Shown: positions 17,707 to 26,366, numbered from the stretch's first letter. The stretch: DNA of 64,000 nucleotides from Diaphorobacter sp. HDW4A (GCF_011305995.1 NZ_CP049910.1:5408501-5472500); one strand, 5' to 3'. Program-made: numbers and translations. Notes: a model not told the origin generated them from the letters alone.

Positions 17707-18855
17707 TCACCGCACCGCTTTTCTTCCAGCACGAGTGCGGGCGATGATGGTCTTCATGATCTGGGCCGTGCCGTCGCCAATCTGGAAACCAAGCACATCG
17801 CGCAGGCGCTGCTCGATGATTCCTCTGTCGTAGCCGCCATGCCCGTGCGTGAGCAGGCACTGGTGGATGGCGTCGTAGGCGAGCTTGGGCGCCCACCATT
17901 TGCACATGGCCGCTTCGGCGCTGTGCGGCAGGCGGTGGTCCTTGAGCCACAGCGCCTGCAGGCACAGGAGGCGCGCGGCGGTCACTTGTGTGTCGAAATC
18001 CGCCAGCGGATGGCTGACGCCCTGGAATGCGCTGAGGGGCTGGCCGAAGGCTTCGCGCTGCGCCGCATATTCCCAGCTCTCGTCGAGCGATGCGCGTGCC
18101 ACGCTGAGCACCTGCAGGCCGATCAGTGCGCGCGAAAAATCAAAGCCCTGCATGACCTGCACAAAGCCCTTGTTCTCTTCGCCGAGGCGATGATCAACGG
18201 GCACGCGCACGTTCTCGAAGAACAGCGAGCCGCGACCAATGGCGCGCTGGCCGTGACAATCGAAGCGGCTGCGGGTGAGGCCTGGCGCATCGCAAGGCAC
18301 GAGCAGCGCGGTCACTCCATGTGCGCTGGATTCGATGCTGCCGGTGCGGCCGAAGACGATCACCGCATCGGCCTGATCGGCGGCGGAGATCGAGGTTTTC
18401 TCGCCGTTGATCACATACTCGTCCCCCACGCGCTCCACCCGTAGGCGCAGGTTGGCGGCGTCCGATCCGCCGCGTGGTTCGGTCAGCGCAATGGCGATCA
18501 GAGCGTCGCCCTGCGTGAGCCTCTCAAGCCATGGCTGCGCGACGTGGGGCTGGCCGTGCTCCGCAAGAATCTGCCCGTTGAGTGAGGCCAGCAGGTTGAT
18601 GTAGCTGATTGACAGATCGGCCTCCGCAATGGCCTCGTGGATCACTCCGGCGGCAAGGCAGCCCATGCCCTGTCCGCCGACCGCTTCGGGCAGCTCTGGC
18701 GCGATGAAGCCCATCTGCCCCATCTCGCGCATCAGCTCGCGGTCGAGCACGCGCGTGCGGTCGCGCTCCTGAAATCCCGGTGCGACCCGGCCTGTGGCAA
18801 AGCGCTTGGCGTGTTCGGCGAGCGTCTGCAGATCTTCGTTGAGATAGGGATTCAT
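17707..18855 (-). CDS. aliB: Acyl-CoA dehydrogenase, probable cyclohexanecarboxyl-CoA dehydrogenase
   Basis: A 382-residue FAD-dependent acyl-CoA dehydrogenase. Signature regions are IAIALTEPRGGSDAANLRLR, YVINGEKTSISAADQAD, and the C-terminal domain with REAFGQPLSAFQGVSHPLADF and HGHGGYDRG. At the place where most family members have the catalytic Glu in YEGT, this protein reads IGDGTAQIMKTIIAR, so Asp would be the base. That fits a ring-acting cyclohexanecarboxyl-CoA dehydrogenase, which gives cyclohex-1-ene-1-carboxyl-CoA, better than a straight-chain enzyme. I recall Asp being reported in characterised enzymes of this kind but cannot check it here. It sits between badI and aliA in one operon. 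Confidence 0.82.
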   Translation of the reverse strand: MNPYLNEDLQTLAEHAKRFATGRVAPGFQERDRTRVLDRELMREMGQMGFIAPELPEAVGGQGMGCLAAGVIHEAIAEADLSISYINLLASLNGQILAEHGQPHVAQPWLERLTQGDALIAIALTEPRGGSDAANLRLRVERVGDEYVINGEKTSISAADQADAVIVFGRTGSIESSAHGVTALLVPCDAPGLTRSRFDCHGQRAIGRGSLFFENVRVPVDHRLGEENKGFVQVMQGFDFSRALIGLQVLSVARASLDESWEYAAQREAFGQPLSAFQGVSHPLADFDTQVTAARLLCLQALWLKDHRLPHSAEAAMCKWWAPKLAYDAIHQCLLTHGHGGYDRGIIEQRLRDVLGFQIGDGTAQIMKTIIARTRAGRKAVR

Positions 18856-18891
18856 CGCGGCCTCTGCTGGGTGATGACGTTGATGACGGCG

Positions 18892-19674
18892 TCACTTGGC
18901 GTATTCGCGGAATTCGGGCTTGCGCTTCTCCTTGAGCGCCGCCACGCCTTCGCGCGATTCGTCGGTGTCGTAGTAGAGCTTGAGCGCATACATGCCCATG
19001 CCTGCGATGCCGGCCTGGTGTGCGGTGTCCATGTTGAAGCTGCGCTTGGCGATCGCAATCGCGGTGGGGCTGCGCTCGCTGATTTCCTCGGCCCATTGCT
19101 GCACGGTCTCGTCGAGTTTTTCAGGGGGTACGCAGATGTTGGCCAGACCCATGGCGACGGCTTCCTGCCCGCTGTAGCGCCGGTTGAGATACCAGATCTC
19201 GCGCGCCTTCTTCTCGCCGACCACGCGGGCGAGAAAGGCCGTGCCGTAACCGGGATCAACCGAGCCCATCTTCGGCCCCACCTGGCCGAACACCGCTTTC
19301 TCGGAGCAGATCGTCAGATCGCAGATCGTGCACAGCACATTGCCGCCGCCGATGGCGTAACCCTGCACGCGTGCGATCACGGGTTTGGGTACGTCGCGCA
19401 GTGCGGTGTGCAGCTCCTCCATGGGCAGGCCGATGGTGCCGCGCCCGTCGTAGTTGCCATCGTGCGCCGACTGGTCGCCACCGGTGCAGAAGGCCTTTTC
19501 GCCCGCGCCAGCGAGCACGATGCAGCCCACCGAGCGGTCATAGCCCGCCTTGTTCAAAGCCTTGATGAGCTCATCGCAGGTGGTACCGCGAAACGCATTC
19601 ATCTTGTCGGGACGATTGATGGTGATCCATGCCACGCCGTTGCGTACTTCGTAAAGGATGTCTTCGAAATTCAT
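18892..19674 (-). CDS. badI: 2-ketocyclohexanecarboxyl-CoA hydrolase
   Basis: A 260-residue crotonase-fold protein. BadI opens the ring of 2-ketocyclohexanecarboxyl-CoA to pimelyl-CoA, a reverse Dieckmann reaction, and resembles naphthoate synthase MenB. Seen here are AWITINRPDKMNAFRG, the oxyanion region EKAFCTGGDQSAHDG, VQGYAIGGGNVLCTICDLTI, and KMGSVDPGYGTAFLARVVG, the MenB-like segment that distinguishes it from plain enoyl-CoA hydratases. Length equals the known BadI. GGAG lies just before the ATG. Neighbours badH and aliB support the assignment over MenB, since no other menaquinone gene is present. Confidence 0.88.
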   Translation of the reverse strand: MNFEDILYEVRNGVAWITINRPDKMNAFRGTTCDELIKALNKAGYDRSVGCIVLAGAGEKAFCTGGDQSAHDGNYDGRGTIGLPMEELHTALRDVPKPVIARVQGYAIGGGNVLCTICDLTICSEKAVFGQVGPKMGSVDPGYGTAFLARVVGEKKAREIWYLNRRYSGQEAVAMGLANICVPPEKLDETVQQWAEEISERSPTAIAIAKRSFNMDTAHQAGIAGMGMYALKLYYDTDESREGVAALKEKRKPEFREYAK

Positions 19675-19711
19675 CTGTGTTCTCCGTAGGTGGGTGGAAT
19701 GATTGGAATGA

Positions 19712-20479
19712 TCAGCCGTTCATGGTCAGGCCGCCCGAGACGCTGAGCACCTGCCCGGTGATGAATGCGGAGTCGTCGCTGGCGAAGAAGCTGATGGCAC
19801 CGACCAAGTCTTGCGCCATGCCAAGGCGGCCGAGCGGAATGGCTCTGGTGAAGGCCTCGCGCAGCTTCTCGGGGTTGGGCGCGGCGTCGGCGAAATCGGC
19901 GAACAACGCGGTTTCCGTGGGTCCTGGGCAGACCACGTTCACGGTGATGCCGTGGCGCGCATGCTCGCGCGCAATGGTCTTGGAGAACGACACCAGTCCG
20001 CCCTTGCAGGCGGCGTAGACGGCCTCGCCTGACGAGCCCACGCGGGCCGCGTCGGAGGCGATGTTGACGATGCGCCCCGCCTTGCGCGCGACCATGCCGG
20101 GCAGCACGGCGTGGTGCATGTGCAGTGCGCCGACGAGGTTGATGGCGATCAGCCGTTCCCATTCCTGCGCGTTGGTCTGGGTGAAGGGCTTGAAGATGTC
20201 CCAGCCCGCGTTGTTGACCAGCACGTCGATCGGGCCGAGCTGCTTCTCGACGACCTGCAACGCCGCATCGACGGCCGCGCGGTCGGTGATGTCACAGGCG
20301 AGCGCCACGCCCTTGCCACCGCTTGGCCGAAGGCGTTCCAGTGTCTTCTGCGCGGCGCTGAGGTCGCGGTCCAGCACCGCCACGTTCGCGCCTTCCTGCG
20401 CGAGACGTTCGCAGGTCGCGCCGCCGATGCCGCCGCCGCCGCCCGTCACAATGATGGTTTTGCCTTTCAGTCCGTGCAT
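19712..20479 (-). CDS. badH: 2-hydroxycyclohexanecarboxyl-CoA dehydrogenase (SDR)
   Basis: A 255-residue classical short-chain dehydrogenase. It carries IIVTGGGGGIGGATCERL for NAD binding, LVNNAGWDIFKPF, the catalytic Ser in NIASDAARVGSSGEAVYAAC and the Y-x3-K pair in YAACKGG. It would oxidise 2-hydroxycyclohexanecarboxyl-CoA to the ketone cleaved by BadI. It is first of the four-gene catabolic operon and divergent from the MarR regulator badR, with CAGGAG before its ATG. SDRs are broad, so the specific name depends on the cluster. Confidence 0.85.
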   Translation of the reverse strand: MHGLKGKTIIVTGGGGGIGGATCERLAQEGANVAVLDRDLSAAQKTLERLRPSGGKGVALACDITDRAAVDAALQVVEKQLGPIDVLVNNAGWDIFKPFTQTNAQEWERLIAINLVGALHMHHAVLPGMVARKAGRIVNIASDAARVGSSGEAVYAACKGGLVSFSKTIAREHARHGITVNVVCPGPTETALFADFADAAPNPEKLREAFTRAIPLGRLGMAQDLVGAISFFASDDSAFITGQVLSVSGGLTMNG

Positions 20480-20534
20480 GTGAGCTCCTGAGTGTGTCTG
20501 CCGCCATGGTTGTGGCGGCAGATGTTGAATCGGT

Positions 20535-20548
20535 TATTTAAGTAAATA
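20535..20548. promoter_or_regulatory. AT-rich palindrome in the badH-badR gap, probable BadR operator
   Basis: TATTTA-AG-TAAATA is a perfect dyad in the 132-base divergent gap, 56 bases upstream of badH. It is followed by an AT-rich TCATATATATTAG stretch that could hold promoter elements. MarR proteins usually bind such dyads in the gap beside their own gene. Confidence 0.5.
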
Positions 20549-20611
20549 TGTTGTCATATATATTAGACCTGTCAGCCGTCGTCGACAATTCCAAAATTGA
20601 AACGAGTTACC

Positions 20612-21142
20612 ATGGATAACCCTAAAGAAAAGACCCAGGTGGCCGAACATGAGTTGGCCAATCGCATTTTCTTCAAACTCTATCAATGTGCAAATATGTT
20701 GCATAAAACCGGCAGTCGAGCGGTGGAGGAGCAGGGGCTGACCACGCAGCAGTGGGCGGTGCTGGGCGCGCTCTCGCGGCGCGGCACCGAGCGCGGCATG
20801 GGAGTGGGGGAGCTGGCGCGCTATCTGATGGTGAGCCGGCAGAATCTTTCGGGCCTCGTCGGGCGCATGGAGCGTGACGGTCATGTGGAACTGGTGGCCG
20901 ATCCGCTGGACCGCCGCTCGCGGCTGGTGCGCATGACCGAGACGGGCGGGCGCATCTGGCGCGAGGAAGCGCAGGCCAATATCCAGCGCTACTACGATCA
21001 GGCGCTGGCGGAGTTCTCGGTGGGCGACCGCGCGCATCTGCTGCACTACCTGCTCAAGCTGCTCGACAACATGCAGACCATCGACCAGTCCAGCGGGGCG
21101 GATGACGACGGCGAGGCCAACGAAACCGCACAGGCCAAGTAA
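20612..21142 (+). CDS. badR: MarR-family regulator of cyclohexanecarboxylate degradation
   Basis: About 176 residues from ATG 20612. MarR winged-helix features are LTTQQWAVLGALSRRG, the recognition helix YLMVSRQNLSGLVGRMERDG and the wing PLDRRSRLVRMTETGG. The C-terminus is acidic (SSGADDDGEANE). In Rhodopseudomonas palustris, BadR is a MarR repressor of the badHI-aliBA operon, relieved by 2-ketocyclohexanecarboxyl-CoA. Here it sits in the same divergent position, so the same role is inferred. It is transcribed toward the importer genes and may share a transcript with them (78 bases to the next start). Confidence 0.82.
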   Translation: MDNPKEKTQVAEHELANRIFFKLYQCANMLHKTGSRAVEEQGLTTQQWAVLGALSRRGTERGMGVGELARYLMVSRQNLSGLVGRMERDGHVELVADPLDRRSRLVRMTETGGRIWREEAQANIQRYYDQALAEFSVGDRAHLLHYLLKLLDNMQTIDQSSGADDDGEANETAQAK

Positions 21143-21219
21143 CATCGCGGCTTCGCACATCCGATCCTTCCCGCAACCCAAGGAAACCGCCAAGTGAATC
21201 GTCGCAGGAGCTTCCCCGC

Positions 21220-23118
21220 ATGAGCGCGTTCGGCCTGCTCGCGCAGCTGCTCAATGGCCTTGCCAGCGCGTCGTCGCTGTTTCTGGTGTCCGTGGGGCTG
21301 TCGCTGATCTTCGGGGTCACGCGCTGCATCAACTTTGCGCATGGCTCGTTCTACATGCTGGGCGCGTTCATCGCCTATTCGAGTGTGGACATTCTTGCGC
21401 CGCACATCGGCTTCTGGCCCGCGCTGCTGCTGGCGCCGCTGGCCTGTGGGGTGCTGGGGGCGCTCACCGAAATCCTGCTGCTGCGGCGTATTTATGGCGT
21501 TCCGGAGCTGTTCCAGTTGCTCGCCACGTTTGCGCTGGTGCTGGTGATCAAGGACGCGGCGCTGTGGATCTGGGGGCCGGAGGAGTTGTTCGGGCCGCGT
21601 GCCGAGGGGCTGGATGGCGCGGTGGAGATTCTCGGGCGGCAGTTTCCGAGCTATGACCTGTTGCTGATCGCGGTGGGGCCCATCGTGCTGCTGCTGTTGC
21701 ATCTGCTGCTCACGAAGACGCGCTTTGGCACGCTGGTGCGCGCTGCCACGCAGGATCGCGAGATGGTGGGCGCGCTCGGGGTGAATCAGGCGTGGCTGTT
21801 CACGGCGGTGTTTGCGCTGGGTACCTTGCTTGCAGGGCTGGGCGGTGCGCTGCAGTTGCCGCGCGAGCCGGCGAGTCTGGAGATGGACATGCTGACGATT
21901 GGCGCGGCGTTTGTCGTGGTCGTGGTAGGCGGCATGGGCAGCATTCCGGGCGCGTTCGTCGCGGCGCTGGTGATTGCCGAGATCAAGGCGGTGTGCATCT
22001 GGCTGGGACTGCAGGAGATCGGTGGGGTGGAGATTTCGTTTTCCAAGCTCACGCTGGTGGTCGAGTTTCTGGTGATGGCTGCGGTGCTGGTCTGGCGGCC
22101 CTGGGGGCTGATGGGCAAGCCGCAATCGCTGGCGCGCAATGCGGCGGCCATCGAGGCGCCGCTGCGCACGGCGGGGCATGGTGCGACGGCGGCATGGATC
22201 GCGCTGCTGCTGATGCTGCTCGGCCTGCCGCTCGTGGTGGGGCAGGAGAGCTATGCGGTCGTGCTGCTCACCGACATGGCGATTGCCGCGCTGTTCGCGG
22301 CCAGCTTGCATTTCATTCTCGGGCCGGGCGGCATGCATTCGTTCGGTCATGCGGCATATTTCGGTCTCGGCGCATACGGGGCGGCGTTGCTGGTGCGCCA
22401 GCTTGCGTTGCCGATGGAGGCAGCGCTGGTGCTCGGCCCGCTCGTGGCGGCTGCCGGGGCGCTGCTCTATGGGTGGTTCTGCGTGCGGCTGTCGGGCGTG
22501 TATCTCACGATGCTCACGCTCGCGTTTGCACAGATCAGCTGGGCCATCGTGTTCCAGTGGGATGACTTCACGGGCGGCAGCAACGGGCTCACGGGCGTGT
22601 GGCCTTCTGAATGGGCGGCGCACGGCGCGGCGTTCTACTGGCTGGCGCTTGCGGTGTGCGCGGTAGGCGTCTATGCGCTGCGCCGCATGCTGTTTTCGCC
22701 GCTGGGTTTTGCGCTGCGCGCGGGTCGCGATTCGGCCTTGCGCGCAGACGCCATCGGCATCGACGTGCGGCGCGTGCAGTGGACGGCCTTCGTGATCGCC
22801 GGATTGTTCGCGGGGCTAGCGGGGGCGCTGTTCGTGTTTTCCAAAGGCAGCGTCGCGCCCGATGCCATGTCGATCACCAAATCGGTCGATGCGCTGGTGA
22901 TGGTGCTGCTCGGCGGTGTGCAGACGCTGGCCGGGCCAGTGGTGGGCGCTGCGGCGTTTACCTGGCTGCACGACACGGTGGCGCGCAACACCGAGTATTG
23001 GCGCGGCCTGCTCGGCGTGATCATGTTGGCGCTGGTGCTGCTGTTTCCGCAGGGCATTGCGGGATTCGCGCAGTTGCTGTTCGCACGAAAGGCTGCTCGC
23101 AAGGAGGTGCGCGCGTGA
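21220..23118 (+). CDS. Fused LivH-LivM permease of a branched-chain-type ABC importer
   Basis: A 632-residue polytopic protein that joins both permease halves in one chain. Residues about 1-300 are LivH-like (LIFGVTRCINFAHGSFYMLGA, then GALGVNQAWLF, then VVVVVGGMGSIPGAFVAAL). Residues about 325-632 are LivM-like (HFILGPGGMHSFGHAAYFG, FALRAGRDSALRADAIGID, then MVLLGGVQTLAGPVVGAAAF). Each half keeps its own EAA-like coupling loop. Fused HM permeases are known but uncommon. Its GTGA overlap with the ATPase gene shows tight translational coupling. The likely cargo is cyclohexanecarboxylate or a related ring acid, from its position beside badR. Confidence 0.88.
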   Translation: MSAFGLLAQLLNGLASASSLFLVSVGLSLIFGVTRCINFAHGSFYMLGAFIAYSSVDILAPHIGFWPALLLAPLACGVLGALTEILLLRRIYGVPELFQLLATFALVLVIKDAALWIWGPEELFGPRAEGLDGAVEILGRQFPSYDLLLIAVGPIVLLLLHLLLTKTRFGTLVRAATQDREMVGALGVNQAWLFTAVFALGTLLAGLGGALQLPREPASLEMDMLTIGAAFVVVVVGGMGSIPGAFVAALVIAEIKAVCIWLGLQEIGGVEISFSKLTLVVEFLVMAAVLVWRPWGLMGKPQSLARNAAAIEAPLRTAGHGATAAWIALLLMLLGLPLVVGQESYAVVLLTDMAIAALFAASLHFILGPGGMHSFGHAAYFGLGAYGAALLVRQLALPMEAALVLGPLVAAAGALLYGWFCVRLSGVYLTMLTLAFAQISWAIVFQWDDFTGGSNGLTGVWPSEWAAHGAAFYWLALAVCAVGVYALRRMLFSPLGFALRAGRDSALRADAIGIDVRRVQWTAFVIAGLFAGLAGALFVFSKGSVAPDAMSITKSVDALVMVLLGGVQTLAGPVVGAAAFTWLHDTVARNTEYWRGLLGVIMLALVLLFPQGIAGFAQLLFARKAARKEVRA

Positions 23119-23885
23119 GCGGCGTCGCATTGCTGCAGATCGAGCAGCTCTCCAAATCCTTTGGCGGTGTGAGGGCGGTGCGCGAGGTGTCGTTCTCGGT
23201 GCGCGCGGGCGAGCTGCTTGCGCTGATCGGGCCAAACGGCGCGGGCAAAACGACCACTTTCAACATGGTGGGTGGCCAGCTCGCGCCCGACAGTGGCCGT
23301 GTGCTGCTCGGCGGCGAGAACATCGCAGGGCTGGCGCCGCGCCAGATCTGGCGCAAGGGCGTGGGGCGCACGTTCCAGATTGCGCAGACCTTTGCGTCGT
23401 TCACCGTGATTGAGAACGTACAGATGGCACTGTTGTCGGCCGACCGGCGCATCTGGCAATTCTGGCCGCGCGCCAGTTCGCATCGACGCGCCGATGCGCT
23501 GGCCTTGCTGGAGAGCGTGGACATGGGCGAACAGGCGGCGCGTGCCTGCAGCGAGCTGGCCTACGGCGACGTGAAGCGCGTGGAACTCGCCATGGCGCTG
23601 GCGCATGCACCCAGACTGCTGCTGATGGACGAGCCCACGGCGGGCATGGCGCCTGCCGAACGCGTGGCGCTCATGCAGCTCACGCGCCGCATCGCGCAGG
23701 AGCACCAGATGGGCGTGCTGTTCACCGAGCACAGCATGGACGTGGTGTTTGGCCAAGCCGACCGCGTGGCCGTGCTGGTGCGTGGCAAGCTGCTCGCCGA
23801 AGGCACGCCGCAGCAGATCCGCGATGACGAGCGCGTGCAGCAGGCCTATCTTGGAACCGGTCTGGTGCTGGAGAAAAGCGCATGA
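23115..23885 (+). CDS. LivG-type ATPase of the ring-acid importer
   Basis: A 256-residue ABC ATPase starting at GTG 23115, seven bases after AAGGAGG (23101-23107) and overlapping the permease stop. Walker A is GPNGAGKTT, the signature is ELAYGDVKRVELAMAL (a LivG-type variant of LSGGQ) and Walker B is LLLMDEPTAGM, followed by the switch His in FTEHSMD. It would hydrolyse ATP on the cytosolic face together with LivF. The frame is open far upstream inside the permease gene, but that part is a shadow frame. Confidence 0.88.
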   Translation: MSGVALLQIEQLSKSFGGVRAVREVSFSVRAGELLALIGPNGAGKTTTFNMVGGQLAPDSGRVLLGGENIAGLAPRQIWRKGVGRTFQIAQTFASFTVIENVQMALLSADRRIWQFWPRASSHRRADALALLESVDMGEQAARACSELAYGDVKRVELAMALAHAPRLLLMDEPTAGMAPAERVALMQLTRRIAQEHQMGVLFTEHSMDVVFGQADRVAVLVRGKLLAEGTPQQIRDDERVQQAYLGTGLVLEKSA

Positions 23886-24628
23886 GCGAGATGAAAACCC
23901 ATACCGATCTGTTGCTTGACGTGAGCGGCCTCAATGCTTGGTACGGCGCGGCGCAGATCCTGTTCGACGTGGCGCTGTCCGTGCGGCGAGGCGAGGTGGT
24001 CGCACTCATGGGCCGCAATGGCGCGGGCAAGTCGACGACGCTCAAGTCGATTGCTGCGCTGGTGGACCGACGCGAGGGCGTGATCCGCTTCATGGGCGAG
24101 GACATCTCGCGCAAGGCGTCGCACCAGATCGCGCAGCGCGGCCTCGGTTTCGTGCCCGAGGACCGGCGCATCTTCACCGAACTCACGGTGCTAGAAAACC
24201 TCGAGGTCGGCCGCCAGAAGCCGCGCCAGTGGCCCGACGGCACCCCCGTGTTGCGTTGGACGCCCGAGTCGCTGTTTCAGCTCTTCCCCAATCTTGGCGA
24301 GATGCCTGATCGCCCCGGCGGCGCGATGAGCGGCGGCGAGCAGCAGATGCTGACCGTCGCGCGCACGCTCATGGGTCAGCCATATCTGGTGTTGCTCGAC
24401 GAGCCCTCGGAAGGCGTGGCACCGCTGATCGTCGAGCAGATGGCGCGCTCGATTCTGGAGCTCAAGCGCCAGGGCGTGGGTATTCTGCTCAGCGAGCAGA
24501 ACCTGCCGTTCGCGCAGGTCGTCGCCGACCGCGCGTTCATATTGGAAAAAGGCCAGATCGTGCACCAATCGACGATGCACGAACTGGCCTCGGATGCTCA
24601 GGTACGCAAGCAATACCTGGGCGTTTGA
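23882..24628 (+). CDS. LivF-type ATPase of the ring-acid importer
   Basis: A 248-residue ABC ATPase with Walker A GRNGAGKST, signature MSGGEQQMLTVARTL, Walker B YLVLLDEPSEGVAP and EQNLPFAQVVADRAFILEKG near the end. It overlaps the preceding ATPase gene by ATGA. Together the three genes and the binding protein at 14574-15809 would form a full importer. It converges on the PadR gene with a 13-base gap. Confidence 0.88.
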   Translation: MSEMKTHTDLLLDVSGLNAWYGAAQILFDVALSVRRGEVVALMGRNGAGKSTTLKSIAALVDRREGVIRFMGEDISRKASHQIAQRGLGFVPEDRRIFTELTVLENLEVGRQKPRQWPDGTPVLRWTPESLFQLFPNLGEMPDRPGGAMSGGEQQMLTVARTLMGQPYLVLLDEPSEGVAPLIVEQMARSILELKRQGVGILLSEQNLPFAQVVADRAFILEKGQIVHQSTMHELASDAQVRKQYLGV

Positions 24629-24641
24629 GTCGCTGTGCGAC

Positions 24642-25367
24642 TCAAAGCCGACCGATGTCCACCGCAGCGCGATCCAGAATTGCGGCGATTTTTTCCAACA
24701 GTTCGCGGTCGGCATTCGCACCGGCATCGCCCAACTTCAGGCGCAGCGAGGTGCGCAGGTTTTCCGTGGCGCGCACGAGCTCGGCCGGGCGTTGTTCGCG
24801 CGAGCGCAGCTGGTGCATCTGCAGGCGCTTGAGCGTGCGGTCCGCCGCGCTGGCCTGAGCGGCCAATTCCTTGCGGCCCTCGTCGGTGATCACGTAGCGC
24901 TTGCGGGCGTCCTGCGGATCGACGATGGCGATGCTGCCGGTTTCTTCAAGGAAGGTGAGCGTCGGGTAGATCGCGCCGGGGCTGGGGCTGTAGTCGTCAC
25001 CCGCGAGTTGGCCAATGGCCTTGATGATCTCGTAGCCGTGGCGCGGCTCCTGCTGTGCGAGCAGGTGCAGGATCAGAACCTTGAGATCGCCCGATTCGAA
25101 CAGCCGCTCGCGACGTCCGCCGCGACCACCGTGGCCGCCATGTTCGTCACGTCCGCCCCTGCGAGCACCGCGTTCATCGCGACCACCGCCGCCGCCGAAC
25201 TCGTCTTCCATCATGCCGCGACGGATGAAGGCGATGCGCGCACGCATGGCCTCGTGCTCAGGGCTGAAGTGCGATGCGTCGCCGCGACGACCTCCAAAAC
25301 CACGGCCCCGGCCACCGCGACCGCCTTGATCTCCGCGACCTTCACGGTCTCCAAAAAAGTGATGCAT
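24642..25367 (-). CDS. PadR-family regulator with a Gly/Arg-rich N-terminal extension
   Basis: A 241-residue protein. Residues about 1-90 are unusual: low-complexity Gly/Arg/Asp repeats (GRGDQGGRGGRGRGFGG, then RDEHGGHGGRGGRRE) with a few His. The PadR winged helix follows (LKVLILHLLAQQEPRHGYEII, then SPSPGAIYPTLTFLEETG and DARKRYVITDEGRKEL) with a C-terminal helical dimerisation region. PadR regulators of this layout are found beside efflux or stress genes, and the His-rich leader might bind metal or DNA. A perfect 16-bp palindrome lies 30 bases upstream, which suggests self-repression. Target genes beyond itself are not evident. Confidence 0.82.
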   Translation of the reverse strand: MHHFFGDREGRGDQGGRGGRGRGFGGRRGDASHFSPEHEAMRARIAFIRRGMMEDEFGGGGGRDERGARRGGRDEHGGHGGRGGRRERLFESGDLKVLILHLLAQQEPRHGYEIIKAIGQLAGDDYSPSPGAIYPTLTFLEETGSIAIVDPQDARKRYVITDEGRKELAAQASAADRTLKRLQMHQLRSREQRPAELVRATENLRTSLRLKLGDAGANADRELLEKIAAILDRAAVDIGRL

Positions 25368-25396
25368 TGAAATGCTCCAAGTAATTTACGATGTTG

Positions 25397-25412
25397 CCAA
25401 GATATATCTTGG
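25397..25412. promoter_or_regulatory. Perfect 16-bp palindrome, probable PadR operator
   Basis: CCAAGATATATCTTGG is a perfect palindrome. A degenerate extra half (GGAAATATCTT) follows at 25411-25421. It lies 30 bases before the padR start codon in an AT-rich stretch unlike the flanking genes, where a promoter is expected. Confidence 0.6.
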
Positions 25413-25487
25413 AAATATCTTTGTCAATTCACTTGAGGCCGTTTGCCGTGTAAAGAAATGTCGAGCGGCGTCAGTGTCGTTGGCGGT

Positions 25488-26366
25488 TCACTCCACCACG
25501 GTGGCCGAATACGTCGGCGGATCGCCAAAGTACCTGCGGTGCGAGGGCGGGGCCGCGCCGTCGGTGTCGCGCAGGCCGTATTCGGCGGCGAGTTCGGCGT
25601 TGTAGAACACGCCGCCCGAGCGCCGCGCGAGGCAGTCGGGATCGGCATGCAGCGCGAGCACGACGCGGCCCGCGAACTGAGGGGATTCGGCGTGGTCGAG
25701 CGCGTTGCCGTATTTGCCGGGCTCCTTTGCACAGACGTCGAGCGTGCGCTCGGTGCGCACCAGACCGGGCCAGAGCGACACCACGCTCACGCCCCTGGGG
25801 CGGAAGTCGTGCGCCATGTCGAAGGACATCTTGTCGATGCCCGCCTTCCCCGCGCCATAGGCCGGGCCGTGCATGTAGCAGCGCCCTCCGGCAGACGAAA
25901 TATTGGCGATCAAACCGCGCGAGCGGATCAGCAGCTCGGCCGCGAACCAACTCGCGACGTAGGCGGAGCGCAGACCCACGTCGAGCAGCGAGGTCATGGC
26001 GAGCGGCTTGTCCCAGAACGGGCCGCTGTCCACCAGCGTGTCGGGCAGGGCGATGGCGCTGTTCACGAGGATGTCGAGCCGCCCGTCCTGCTCGCGGCGC
26101 ACGCGCTCGAACAGCGCCTGCACCTGCTCGTCGCGCGCATGGTCGCAGACCACGGCGATGCCGCGCCCGCCCGCCGCACTCACATCGTCAGCCGTCTGGA
26201 ACACGGTGCCGGGCAGCGGCGCATCGCCCTCGCGCTGGCTGCGGCCCGTCACATAGACCGTTGCGCCCGCTGCACCGAGCGCGAGTGCAATGCCCCGGCC
26301 TATGCCCCTGCTGGCTCCGGTGACGACGCAGACGAGTGGTGGTTTGTTGTTGGTGATCGGGTGCAT
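25488..26366 (-). CDS. Short-chain dehydrogenase/reductase (DHRS1-like)
   Basis: A 292-residue SDR. The cofactor motif is VVTGASRGIGRGIALALG, with an Arg-containing beta-2 end (VTGRSQREG) suggesting NADP(H) preference. The usual NNAG is altered to ILVNSAIALPDTL. Catalytic residues are in NISSAGGRCYMHGPAYGAGK (Ser, Tyr, Lys). The longer C-terminus ending SHRRYFGDPPTYSATVVE resembles the DHRS1-like group. No pathway partner is adjacent: PadR lies downstream and comM upstream. Substrate unknown. Confidence 0.82.
   Translation of the reverse strand: MHPITNNKPPLVCVVTGASRGIGRGIALALGAAGATVYVTGRSQREGDAPLPGTVFQTADDVSAAGGRGIAVVCDHARDEQVQALFERVRREQDGRLDILVNSAIALPDTLVDSGPFWDKPLAMTSLLDVGLRSAYVASWFAAELLIRSRGLIANISSAGGRCYMHGPAYGAGKAGIDKMSFDMAHDFRPRGVSVVSLWPGLVRTERTLDVCAKEPGKYGNALDHAESPQFAGRVVLALHADPDCLARRSGGVFYNAELAAEYGLRDTDGAAPPSHRRYFGDPPTYSATVVE

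Noticed and set aside
18892..19674. Assignment as MenB (naphthoate synthase)
   Set aside because: Similarity is expected for BadI; no other menaquinone genes are present and badH, aliB and aliA adjoin it.
21046..22623. 525-codon minus-strand open frame over badR and the fused permease
   Set aside because: Extreme Arg/His/Gln content, no family, and antisense to clear membrane-protein coding sequence.
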